A stretch of 64,000 nucleotides of DNA from NCBI RefSeq assembly GCF_004361695.1, contig NZ_SNVW01000004.1, positions 310,001 to 374,000 of the forward strand, given 5' to 3'. Below the pieces are notes generated by a model. It did not search any database. It saw only the letters and a program-made list of their open reading frames with translations, and had not been told where the DNA came from. The DNA is from Curtobacterium flaccumfaciens. Its GTDB lineage: Bacteria; Actinomycetota; Actinomycetes; Actinomycetales; Microbacteriaceae. Position 1 is the stretch's first letter. The number at the start of each line of letters is the position of its first letter. Positions 1-7,438 of this stretch are shown here, one piece after another. Made by a program: the position numbers and the translations under genes.

Positions 1-519
1 CAGTGGGGCGTCTTCGACCGCTGGTACGACGCACCCCGGCGGATCGTCGTGCGGGTCCGGATCGCAGCGGCCGCGGTGTTCGTGGCCTGGGCGGTGGCGT
101 GTGCGCTCTGGATCCCGCAGTTCAAGGAGTTCGACCTCCACCACTGGTTCTTCTACGACGACTCCTACTCGGGCCTCGGCGAGGACGCCTGGTGGGCCGG
201 TGCGGTGCGCTTCGGCCTGATGCTCCTGGCGGCGCTGCTGACGGCGTCGTTCCTGCTGCTCGTCCCCCGTCGGAACGTGTGGATCACCCAGTTCGGCGCG
301 GCGACGATGTACGTCTACCTGCTCCACACCTTCCTGCTCTACCCGGTCCGCGAGTCCGGCATCCTCGCGGGTCCGCACTCCGCGTGGCCGTACGTCCTGC
401 TCATGGTCGGCTTCGCCTGCGCCGTCAGCCTGTTCCTCGCGCAGCCGTTCGTCCGCCGCGGGATGCGCTGGTTGCTCGAGCCGAAGGTCGACTGGCTCTT
501 CCGCCGCGACCCCGCCTAG
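1..519 (+). CDS. Acyltransferase-3 / fucose 4-O-acetylase-like membrane protein, C-terminal part
   Basis: The reading frame is open from the first base, so only the C-terminal 172 residues are present and the start lies outside the window. At least three hydrophobic helices are visible: a VVRVRIAAAAVFVAWAVACA stretch, a second around GLMLLAALLTASFLLL, and a third around VLLMVGFACAVSLFL. The stretch MYVYLLHTFLLYPVR resembles the last helices of acyltransferase-3 proteins of the fucose 4-O-acetylase (NolL) type, which move acetyl groups across the membrane onto surface sugars. No catalytic residues lie in this part, so substrate and even the exact subfamily are uncertain. The gene ends in TAG and is followed by 266 non-coding bases. 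Confidence 0.6.
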   Translation, partial: QWGVFDRWYDAPRRIVVRVRIAAAAVFVAWAVACALWIPQFKEFDLHHWFFYDDSYSGLGEDAWWAGAVRFGLMLLAALLTASFLLLVPRRNVWITQFGAATMYVYLLHTFLLYPVRESGILAGPHSAWPYVLLMVGFACAVSLFLAQPFVRRGMRWLLEPKVDWLFRRDPA

Positions 520-566
520 TCGCTCCCCTCGAACGGTGCGGCCCCGCTCGGTGCGTGGCCGGCGCT

Positions 567-600
567 GGCCTGGAGGCGCGGGTCGTCTCCGCCCCGCGCG
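567..600. repeat. Palindrome family A, single-arm copy
   Basis: The stretch contains the left arm GGCCTGGAGGCGCGG of the dispersed palindrome family A (full copies at 11812, 17257 and 38249), but the matching right arm has decayed. It lies 3' of the acyltransferase gene. The rest of the 520-785 gap holds the metY ribosome site (AGGAG at 775-779) and nothing else I recognise; in particular I see no SAM-IV or SAM-II riboswitch consensus. Confidence 0.5.
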
Positions 601-785
601 TTACGTCCCGAGGCGGGTGCGCTGGTACCCGCCCGGCCACGTGCGTACCGTGGCCTCCGACGTGAAGGCGCATCCCCACCGGGCACGGCCGACCAGCCGC
701 TGGCGCGTCTGCTCGGGACCGGCCGGCGTGGCCCCCTCGAGCTCACCTGAACCCACCACCCGATCGCACTGGACAGGAGCACGAG

Positions 786-2117
786 ATGACCACGAACGAC
801 GCCGCCGCCTGGCGGTTCGAGACCACGCAGATCCACGCCGGCGCGCAGCCGGACCCGACCACGGGTGCCCGCGCGACCCCGATCTACAAGACGACCTCGT
901 ACGTGTTCGAGAACTCCGACCACGCTCGCGACCTGTTCGCCCTGGCACAGCCGGGCAACATCTACTCGCGCATCATGAACCCCACGAACGACGTCGTCGA
1001 ACAGCGCATCGCGGCGCTCGAGGGCGGCTCCGGGGCACTGCTCGTCGCGAGCGGCCAGGCCGCCGAGACCTATGCGGTCCTCAACATCGCCGGGGCCGGT
1101 GACCACATCGTGTCCTCGTCGTCGATCTACGGCGGCACGTACAACCTGTTCAAGTACACGCTCGCGAAGCTCGGCATCGAGACCACGTTCGTCGAGGACC
1201 AGGACGACCCCGAGGAGTGGCGTCGCGCGGTCCGCCCGAACACGAAGCTGTTCTTCGCCGAGACCATCGGCAACCCGCGGATCAACGTCCTCGACATCGC
1301 CACGGTGTCCGGGATCGCCCACGACGCCGGCGTGCCGCTCATCGTCGACAACACCATCGCGACGCCGTACCTCATCCGTCCGTTCGAGCACGGGGCCGAC
1401 ATCGTCGTGCACTCGGCGACGAAGTTCCTCGGCGGACACGGGACCGTCATCGGCGGCGTCATCGTCGACGGCGGCACGTTCCCCTGGTCGGAGCACGCCG
1501 AGCGCTTCCCCGAGTTCAACACGCCCGACCCCTCGTACCACGGCGCCGTGTTCGCGCAGGCCGTCGGCAACGCGCTGGCGTACATCATCAAGGCGCGCGT
1601 GCAGCTGCTCCGCGACCTCGGGGCGTCGAACTCCCCCGACACCGCCTTCGCGCTGCTGCAGGGCATCGAGACGCTGTCGCTCCGCATCGAGCGGCACGTG
1701 TCGAACGCGCAGGAGATCGCCGAGTGGCTCGACCGGCACCCGGACGTCGCGTCGGTGTCCTACGCGGGCCTGCCGACCTCGCCCTGGTACGCGGCGGCGA
1801 ACAAGTACGCACCGAAGGGCGTCGGTGCGGTGCTGTCGTTCGAGCTCAAGGGCGGCGTGCCGGCGGGCAAGGCGTTCGTCGACAACCTGCAGCTGTTCTC
1901 GCACCTCGCCAACATCGGCGACGTGCGCTCCCTGGTCATCCACCCCGCGTCGACCACGCACTCGCAGCTCACCCCGGAGCAGCAGCTGACCACCGGTGTC
2001 ACGCCGGGCCTGGTGCGGCTGTCGGTCGGGATCGAGAACATCGAGGACCTGAAGGCCGACCTCGAGGCCGGGCTGGCCGCGGCGCGTGCGGTCTCGCAGG
2101 AGGGGCTGCGCGCCTAG
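786..2117 (+). CDS. metY: O-acetylhomoserine sulfhydrylase (PLP-dependent)
   Basis: This 443-residue protein is a full-length Cys/Met-metabolism PLP enzyme that converts O-acetylhomoserine and sulfide to homocysteine in the cytoplasm. The family features are all visible: TYSRIMNPTN-like YSRIMNPTNDVVE near the N terminus, the SGQAAE loop, IVDNTIATPYL, and the PLP lysine Lys213 in HSATKFLGGHG. The insertion after the lysine (FPEFNTPDPSYHG) and the length of about 440 residues fit MetY better than the shorter MetB. The ATG start has an AGGAG ribosome site six bases upstream. metX follows 338 bases downstream on the same strand, so the pair makes the substrate and uses it: direct sulfhydrylation of homoserine. 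The identity is firm; substrate preference within the family is taken from context. Confidence 0.95.
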   Translation: MTTNDAAAWRFETTQIHAGAQPDPTTGARATPIYKTTSYVFENSDHARDLFALAQPGNIYSRIMNPTNDVVEQRIAALEGGSGALLVASGQAAETYAVLNIAGAGDHIVSSSSIYGGTYNLFKYTLAKLGIETTFVEDQDDPEEWRRAVRPNTKLFFAETIGNPRINVLDIATVSGIAHDAGVPLIVDNTIATPYLIRPFEHGADIVVHSATKFLGGHGTVIGGVIVDGGTFPWSEHAERFPEFNTPDPSYHGAVFAQAVGNALAYIIKARVQLLRDLGASNSPDTAFALLQGIETLSLRIERHVSNAQEIAEWLDRHPDVASVSYAGLPTSPWYAAANKYAPKGVGAVLSFELKGGVPAGKAFVDNLQLFSHLANIGDVRSLVIHPASTTHSQLTPEQQLTTGVTPGLVRLSVGIENIEDLKADLEAGLAAARAVSQEGLRA

Positions 2118-2170
2118 CGTTCCTCCCGCCCGGGCACCGAGGCACGGCGCGCTCGATGCCTGTGCATGTT

Positions 2171-2208
2171 GCGACGTCCCACGAGTCGATCGACTCGTGG
2201 GACGTCGC
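2171..2208. repeat. Perfect 38-bp palindrome (family E copy) between metY and metX
   Basis: Both 19-base arms are perfectly complementary and meet at a GTCGATCGAC core (2185-2194). The right side has GTCGC nine bases after the core, the same spacing as two related copies at 37568 and 37639. It is 54 bases past the metY stop and could act as a terminator, although no T-run follows. The 338-base gap between metY and metX holds this element, a family D copy and a short tandem repeat. Confidence 0.8.
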
Positions 2209-2236
2209 TCGTTGCGCACGCATCGGATGCGTGAGC

Positions 2237-2283
2237 GCCGTGCGACACCGTCGACGTCGTACGACGACAGCCACGTCGTTCCA
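2237..2283 (-). repeat. Family D repeat, minus-strand copy
   Basis: Read on the minus strand this stretch has CTGTCGTCGTACGACGTCG followed by GTGTCGCAC, which matches the two direct copies at 37402 and 37475 apart from a three-base insertion. Its centre is the palindrome GTCGTACGAC (2256-2265). It sits next to a family E palindrome here and again near 37.6 kb, so the two families travel together. Confidence 0.65.
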
Positions 2284-2370
2284 CTGCAGCGCGAGGACAC
2301 CCGGCCGCAGCGCGGCGAGGACTCCTGGCCGCAGCGCGGGGACGCCCGGCCGCAGCGCGCGCGACCGACC
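2281..2370. repeat. Short imperfect tandem repeat upstream of metX
   Basis: About four copies of a 20-23 base unit containing CCGGCCGCAGCGCG follow one another (for example GGCCGCAGCGCG at three successive places). No gene is encoded; the run ends about 85 bases before the metX start. Confidence 0.6.
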
Positions 2371-2455
2371 CGGCCACGTGCCCGGGACCCGGCCACGGGG
2401 CGGACGTGACGTAACACGGCGGCGGCGACCCGCGCCTCCCGGCAGACTGGACCCG

Positions 2456-3658
2456 ATGGACTGGCAGACGACCCCCGAGGACTCCGTGCCGTCCACCCTC
2501 GTGCCCGGCACCGAACTCGGCACGCTCGGCAAGCCACCCGTGACCGGCGCATGGCGACCCGGTGACCACCCGGGTGCACGCCACTTCGCGGCGCTCGGCG
2601 AGCAGTGGGTCCGCGGCGGACGGATCCCCGCCGTCCGCGTCGCCTACGAGACCTGGGGTGAACTCAACGAAGCGCGGGACAACGCCGTCCTCGTGTTCCA
2701 CGCGCTGACCGGCGACTCGCACGTCGCGGGACTGCCCGGACCCGGCCACAGGACCGCCGGCTGGTGGGGCGACGTCGTCGGACCTGGCCGCGCGATCGAC
2801 ACCGACCGCTGGTTCGTGATCGCCCCGAACATGCTCGGCGGCTGCCAGGGCACGACGGGTCCGTCGTCGGTGTCACCGGACGGCCTCGAGTGGGGCTCAC
2901 GCTTCCCGTTCGTCACGGTCCGCGACCAGGTGTCCGTGCAGGCGCAGCTGGCCGACCGGCTCGGCATCGAGACCTTCGCCGCGGTCGTCGGCGGGTCGAT
3001 GGGCGGCATGCACGCGCTCGAGTTCGCGGTGTCGCACCCCTCGCGGGTCGAGCGGCTGGCCGTGCTCGCCTCGACGGCGCAGACCACGGCCGACCAGATC
3101 GCCGCGAACTCGCTGCAGCGCGCAGCGATCCAGATGGACCCCGCGTTCGCCGGCGGCGACTACTACGAGGCCGACGCGGGCGAGGGACCCCACCGCGGGC
3201 TCGCCCTCGCGCGGCGGATGGCGCTGATGACCTACCGCGCGTCCGACGAGCTCAACGGCCGCTTCGCCCGGTCGTGGCAGAGCGACGTGTCCCCGCTCGG
3301 CGACGACGGCCGGTTCTCGGTGGAGAGCTACCTCGACTTCCACGGCAACAAGTTCACCCGGCGGTTCGACGCATCGAGCTACGTGACGCTCACCCACGCG
3401 ATGGACTCGCACGACGTCGGGGCCGGTCGCGGCGGGGTGGCGGCAGCGCTCGCCCTGGTGACGGCGCGGACCCTGGTGGTCGGGGTGTCGAGCGACCGGC
3501 TGTTCCCGATCGAGGACCAGCACCGGATCGCGGCCGGCGTGCCGGACACGCTCGACGGCGACCGTGCGGCGGTGATCGAGAGCGAGTTCGGGCACGACGG
3601 GTTCCTCATCGAGCACGAGGCGGTCGGGGCGCACCTCGGGCGGTTGCTCGACGGGTAG
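2456..3658 (+). CDS. metX: Homoserine O-acetyltransferase
   Basis: This 400-residue alpha/beta-hydrolase transfers an acetyl group from acetyl-CoA to homoserine, making the substrate for the MetY encoded just upstream. The nucleophile elbow GGSMGG places the catalytic Ser at 181; Asp347 in SSDRLFP and His380 in FGHDGFLIE complete the triad. The motif NMLGGCQGTTGPSS is typical of bacterial MetX. I chose the ATG at 2456 because conserved MetX sequence begins soon after it and because CAGACT lies exactly seven bases upstream. That spacing fits a -10 box of a leaderless transcript, and there is no Shine-Dalgarno. Homoserine succinyltransferase activity cannot be excluded from sequence alone, but the MetY partner favours acetylation. 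Confidence 0.95.
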   Translation: MDWQTTPEDSVPSTLVPGTELGTLGKPPVTGAWRPGDHPGARHFAALGEQWVRGGRIPAVRVAYETWGELNEARDNAVLVFHALTGDSHVAGLPGPGHRTAGWWGDVVGPGRAIDTDRWFVIAPNMLGGCQGTTGPSSVSPDGLEWGSRFPFVTVRDQVSVQAQLADRLGIETFAAVVGGSMGGMHALEFAVSHPSRVERLAVLASTAQTTADQIAANSLQRAAIQMDPAFAGGDYYEADAGEGPHRGLALARRMALMTYRASDELNGRFARSWQSDVSPLGDDGRFSVESYLDFHGNKFTRRFDASSYVTLTHAMDSHDVGAGRGGVAAALALVTARTLVVGVSSDRLFPIEDQHRIAAGVPDTLDGDRAAVIESEFGHDGFLIEHEAVGAHLGRLLDG

Positions 3659-3892
3659 GCGGGGCGGGGTGCCGGCGCCGGTGACCGGCCCTTCCGCTGT
3701 TCGCATAACGCGTGCAATAACGATCACAGAACCATCCGACGCGGCACCGCGCGCCGAACACCCCCCAACGGGTGTCGCGCGTGGAATGATGGCGTGGTGC
3801 CCCGGCCTGACCGAGGCTCGGTTTTCCCGGCACGACGCCGCACCACGCACGACCCGGCACCACCAGTTTCCCCGTCACCAACCAGGACATCG

Positions 3893-5050
3893 ATGGACTT
3901 CATCGCACAGGAACGCGACCGCTTGCTGCGGTCCACCACCCGTGTCGTCGGCATCGTGTGCGCGCTCGTCTCCGTCATCGGGATCATCTCCGCGCTCGCG
4001 GTCCCCGCCGTCCCGCTGGTCGGTGCCCTCGCCTGCATCGCGATCATGATCGGCGCGCTGCTCGTCTTCGGGTGGAACAACGCGGTCTGGTGGACGGCCC
4101 TCATCCTGGCGTCCGGGCTCGGCGCCCTCGCACTGCTGTTCTTCGGCGTCGACGACACCGTCCGCCCGGTCATCGCGTCGGCCGTCGTCCCGCTCGCCGC
4201 CGGCACCCTGTCCGCCCCGCTCATGGCGCAGCGCGGGCACCCGGTCGGCCTCGGGTTGACGATCGCCACCGGCGGGATCGTCGTCGTCGCGATGACCTGG
4301 GCGAGCGGCGGCATCCTCGCCGCCCCCGTGACCGGCGCCCTGCTCGGTTGGGTCCTCATCGCGGTGGTCACGATCTGGATCTCGCGGAGCATCCCCCGGG
4401 TCGCCCGCCGCATCTACAGCATCGGCACCGCGCACCGCGCCGAACGGCAGGCCAGCGAGACCGAGGCGCAGCGACGCCAGGGTGCGCGGCTCCTGCACGA
4501 CACGGTGCTCGCGACGCTGACGCTCCTCGCACACTCCGGAGTCGGCGTCTCCGAGCAGGCGATGCGCGAGCAGGCCGCCGAGGACGCACGGCTCCTCCGC
4601 CACCTGCGCCTCGGCGCGACGCCCCAGCCGCAGCAGTCCGGCGACTACTCGCTCACGCGAGAAGAGGAGTCGCCCCTCGGGCAGACCCTCGAGTCGGTCA
4701 AGCAGCGTTTCGGCCGGATGGGCCTCGAGGTCAGCTGGCACGGCACCGGCCAGGTCCTGCTGCCGTCGCACGTGCTCGACGCGTTCCTCCTCGCCCTCGG
4801 TGAGTGCCTCGAGAACGTCCGTCGGCACGCCGGGGTCGGCGAGGCCCACGTCACGATCGTCCACGACAACGAGATGGTCCGTGCGATGGTCACCGACTCC
4901 GGCGTCGGCTTCGAGCTCGGGGAGATCAGTGCCGAACGCCTCGGGTTCAAGGAGAGCGTCGTGAACCGCCTCCGCGAGGTCGGCGGCGACGCGAAGCTGT
5001 TCTCCGCGCCGGGTTCCGGCACGACCGTCGTGCTGGAGGCGCCCCGATGA
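3893..5050 (+). CDS. Sensor histidine kinase, NarL/DesK type
   Basis: The 385-residue protein has about five or six hydrophobic helices in residues 15-165, then a short linker and a kinase core. The core begins with RLLHDTVLATLTLL, where His202 is the predicted phosphorylated histidine of the HisKA_3 type, followed by an ATPase domain with N-box ECLENVRRHAG (Asn308) and G-box DSGVGF (Asp335). No large external sensing domain is present, so it probably senses something in or at the membrane. The ATG at 3893 is preferred over upstream GTG codons at 3794 and 3797, because the codons between them (CGA, GTT, AGG, ACA) are unlike real genes here. Its stop overlaps the start of the next gene by ATGA, and a LuxR-type regulator follows, so the three genes form one unit. 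Confidence 0.9.
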   Translation: MDFIAQERDRLLRSTTRVVGIVCALVSVIGIISALAVPAVPLVGALACIAIMIGALLVFGWNNAVWWTALILASGLGALALLFFGVDDTVRPVIASAVVPLAAGTLSAPLMAQRGHPVGLGLTIATGGIVVVAMTWASGGILAAPVTGALLGWVLIAVVTIWISRSIPRVARRIYSIGTAHRAERQASETEAQRRQGARLLHDTVLATLTLLAHSGVGVSEQAMREQAAEDARLLRHLRLGATPQPQQSGDYSLTREEESPLGQTLESVKQRFGRMGLEVSWHGTGQVLLPSHVLDAFLLALGECLENVRRHAGVGEAHVTIVHDNEMVRAMVTDSGVGFELGEISAERLGFKESVVNRLREVGGDAKLFSAPGSGTTVVLEAPR

Positions 5051-6375
5051 GCCGCATCCCCGAGGACACCATCAGCCGCGGCCTGCCCGGTGAGCCCGTC
5101 CAGCCCGCACCGCGCACCCGCCGGGAGGCCCGTGAACGGTACCGGGGCAGCGAACGTCGACAGGCCCGCGGTCTGCCCTCCACCTCCACCGGTGCACGCT
5201 CGCTGCGGCAGGCCGCCAAGCCGGGGGCATCGCTCGGCGCCGGGTACCTGGGGCTCGGCGCTGCCGTCCTCACCGGCATCGAGGCCGTCGCCGGCATCGT
5301 CTTCTTCCTCATCCGCTGGGACGACTTCACGAACCCGTGGTTGCCCGCCGCCGCGTGGGCGCTGTACCTCATCGCGGCCGTCGGGGTGGGGCTCAGCCTG
5401 CTCAACTACGGCGAACGGCTGACCGGACTGGCCTTCGGGCTCATCTGCGTGGTCCTCGGCTGCGTGGTGACGCTCGACTTCGTCGGGATCTGGCCGGAGC
5501 ACGACCTCGTGCACACCGCGTCGGCGTCGGTCGCCGCCGGGTTCGCACTGCTCCCCGTCGCCACGCTGCGGCCCGCACGCGAGGTCGCCGCCGCCATCGC
5601 CGTCCTCGCCCTGGCGTTCATCGGGATGGCGATCGCCTCGACCCCGATCACGAGCGACACCCTGCCGGGCCTGGTGTCGACGCTCTCGCTCGTCGTGGTG
5701 CCGCCGTCCATCGCGATCTTCGTCGTGCAGCGGTTCCGCCAGCTCGTGCAGCGCGAACTCGACCGCGTCCTCGTGCAGAGCAACGTGCAGGCGCCGCAGT
5801 TCGCGGTCGGCATGCTCGCCTCGGACGAACTCGCCCGGCTCGACCTCGCGGCCGAGAAGCTCCTCGACGCCGTCGCGAACGGCAGTGATCCGCTCCCGCT
5901 CTCCGACGCGTCGGCGTCGGTCGCCGCCTCGCTCGCGACCGAGCTCCGCCTGCACCTCATCGAGGGCCGCCGCGAGACCTGGCTGTACCACGCGATCACG
6001 GAGTCGGACAACCTCGGCCGGTCGGTCAGCGTCGCCGATCCGCAGTCCCTCGCCGGGCACCTCTCCCCCGCCCAACGCGACGGGCTGCTGCAGGCGCTCT
6101 GGCAGATGGTCGGGGTTGCCGAGGGCCGAGGCTCCCAGGCCGGCTCGCCCGTCGTGTCCGTCACGCTCGGCCCGGTCGGCTCCGACGGTCACCCCGTCAC
6201 CGACGAGACCATGGACGTCCCCATCGTGTTCGAGTCGCGCGGCGTCCCCCGTCGTCGACTCGGCCCCACCGCGTGGAGTGCCCTCCAGCGGATCGGTCCG
6301 TACACCGACACCGTGCGGGAGGGCGTGCTCCACGTCGTCGCGCACTGCGTCGTCGACCGACATCCGTCGATGTAG
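5047..6375 (+). CDS. Six-helix membrane protein with soluble C-terminal domain, partner of the kinase
   Basis: I do not recognise a named family. The 442-residue protein has a charged, Arg-rich N terminus (1-58), six predicted helices at roughly 66-90, 99-118, 124-147, 154-174, 178-198 and 205-228, and a soluble tail (229-442). The tail starts with a helical stretch VVQRFRQLVQRELDRVLVQS and contains LATELRLHLIEGRRETWLYH, which reminds me of proteins accompanying NarL-type two-component systems in actinobacteria, perhaps degenerate kinases, but no His-box or ATP-binding motif is visible. It overlaps the kinase gene by four bases (ATGA) and precedes the response regulator, so a role in signal input or in modulating the kinase is likely. 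That function is inference from position only. Confidence 0.75.
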   Translation: MSRIPEDTISRGLPGEPVQPAPRTRREARERYRGSERRQARGLPSTSTGARSLRQAAKPGASLGAGYLGLGAAVLTGIEAVAGIVFFLIRWDDFTNPWLPAAAWALYLIAAVGVGLSLLNYGERLTGLAFGLICVVLGCVVTLDFVGIWPEHDLVHTASASVAAGFALLPVATLRPAREVAAAIAVLALAFIGMAIASTPITSDTLPGLVSTLSLVVVPPSIAIFVVQRFRQLVQRELDRVLVQSNVQAPQFAVGMLASDELARLDLAAEKLLDAVANGSDPLPLSDASASVAASLATELRLHLIEGRRETWLYHAITESDNLGRSVSVADPQSLAGHLSPAQRDGLLQALWQMVGVAEGRGSQAGSPVVSVTLGPVGSDGHPVTDETMDVPIVFESRGVPRRRLGPTAWSALQRIGPYTDTVREGVLHVVAHCVVDRHPSM

Positions 6376-6490
6376 TCGTCGCACGGACCCGGCTGGCCCG
6401 AAACTGCCGGACACCCTGACCAGCCTGCCCGTGTCACGTGGCCCGTCCACCTAGGATCTGCCACGACTGCCCCGTAGAAAGGACGCCAGC

Positions 6491-7162
6491 ATGGCGACTC
6501 CAGAGGAACCGATCCGACTCGCACTCGTCGACGACCACAGGATGCTCCTCGGCGCGCTGACGGAGTGGATCCGGAACGCCGCCGACGACATCACCCTCGT
6601 CGCGGCCGTCACGACGTGGCCGGAGCTCCTCACGAGCCCCGCGTTCCCGGTCGACGTGGTGCTGCTCGACCTCGACCTCAAGGACTCGATCCCGGTCTCG
6701 CTGAAGATCTCGACGCTCAAGACCGCCGGCGTGAAGACCGTCGTGATGAGCACCTACTCGGAGCCGAACGTCGTCCGCGAGGCCCTCGCCTCCGGCGCCC
6801 TCGGCTACCTCGTCAAGAGCGAGGACGCCGAGATGATCGTCGAGGCGATCCGTTCGGCCCAGCGCGGCGAGCAGTACGTCTCGGCGGAGCTCGACCTCGC
6901 GATCAACAGCGGCGACGTCGGCGGCGTGCCGAAGCTCAGCGCCCAGGAGCGTCGCGTGATGGCCCTGTACGGCGGCGGCGAGCCCGTGAAGAGCGTGGCG
7001 TACCAGCTCGGCATCTCGGAGGAGACCGCGAAGAGCTACCTCAAGCGCATCCGCGAGAAGTACCGCGTGGCCGGCTTCGACGTCGGCACGAAGGTGGCGC
7101 TCCGGAAGCGGGCGATCACCGACGGCATCATCGTGCAGGACGGCAGCCCCGTCGGGCTGTAG
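6491..7162 (+). CDS. Response regulator, NarL/LuxR family
   Basis: The 223-residue protein has an N-terminal receiver domain with acidic pocket LVDDH and the predicted phosphoacceptor Asp60 in VVLLDLDLKDS, the conserved Lys in GYLVKSED, and a C-terminal LuxR-type helix-turn-helix (about 150-215: LSAQERRVMALYGGG, then ISEETAKSYLKRIREKY). Phosphorylation by the kinase at 3893 presumably activates DNA binding. The gene has its own likely promoter: TAGGAT at 6453-6458, and an AAAGGA ribosome site ahead of the ATG, so it may be transcribed separately from the kinase pair as well as with it. Target genes cannot be deduced. A strong hairpin terminator follows at 7177. Confidence 0.93.
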   Translation: MATPEEPIRLALVDDHRMLLGALTEWIRNAADDITLVAAVTTWPELLTSPAFPVDVVLLDLDLKDSIPVSLKISTLKTAGVKTVVMSTYSEPNVVREALASGALGYLVKSEDAEMIVEAIRSAQRGEQYVSAELDLAINSGDVGGVPKLSAQERRVMALYGGGEPVKSVAYQLGISEETAKSYLKRIREKYRVAGFDVGTKVALRKRAITDGIIVQDGSPVGL

Positions 7163-7176
7163 CGCGCGTGCTCGCC

Positions 7177-7213
7177 GGAGAGGCCGGGTCCCGTCACGGG
7201 ACCCGGCCTCTCC
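7177..7213. terminator. Terminator hairpin after the response regulator gene
   Basis: Two perfectly complementary 18-base arms (GGAGAGGCCGGGTCCCGT and its complement) surround a single base, 14 bases after the stop codon. There is no T-run, as is usual in this genome. Confidence 0.8.
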
Positions 7214-7243
7214 TGCTCGCCACGTGCGGTGGCCCGCACCGTG

Positions 7244-7290
7244 CGACGGCCTGGAGGCGCGGTACGGGCTGGCACCGCGCCTCCCGTCGG
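7244..7290. repeat. Palindrome family A copy, convergent junction
   Basis: Arms GGAGGCGCGGT (7253-7263) and ACCGCGCCTCC (7274-7284) are perfect, with partly complementary GACGG/CCGTC flanks. It lies between the response regulator and the convergent MFS gene, next to a family B palindrome, and may terminate transcription from either side. Confidence 0.75.
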
Positions 7291-7310
7291 GTGGTCGGCG
7301 GCGCTGATCC

Positions 7311-7401
7311 CGCCAAAGCGACAGTCCCCACCCGCCGGTCGCGTCCCCCACGCGAAAGCGACAGTCCGCCGCGGGAGTTCCGCGGCGAACTGTCGCTTTC
7401 G
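7311..7401. repeat. Palindrome family B: half copy plus full hairpin
   Basis: A half copy (CCAAAGCGACAGTCCCC, 7313-7329) is followed by a full hairpin with arms CGAAAGCGACAGT (7353-7365) and ACTGTCGCTTTCG (7389-7401) and an inner GCCGCGG/CCGCGGC stem. The same half-then-full layout appears at 17145-17246. Confidence 0.8.
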
Positions 7402-7438
7402 GGAGCGGTGGACGGTGCGACGTGCCCGCCCGCCCGCG

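Noticed and set aside
520..785. SAM-II or SAM-IV riboswitch before metY
   Set aside because: I searched for the conserved GAGTGCCAGCG-like and GGCAACCCTCC-like blocks and found neither.
3784..3810. GGAAT upstream of the kinase gene as a SigR promoter
   Set aside because: No GTT occurs at 16-19 bases after it; the next one is too far.
3794..3892. Longer kinase start at GTG 3794 or 3797
   Set aside because: Codon choice is unlike coding DNA here, the extra peptide is Pro/Arg-rich without homology, and the ATG at 3893 starts a normal kinase.
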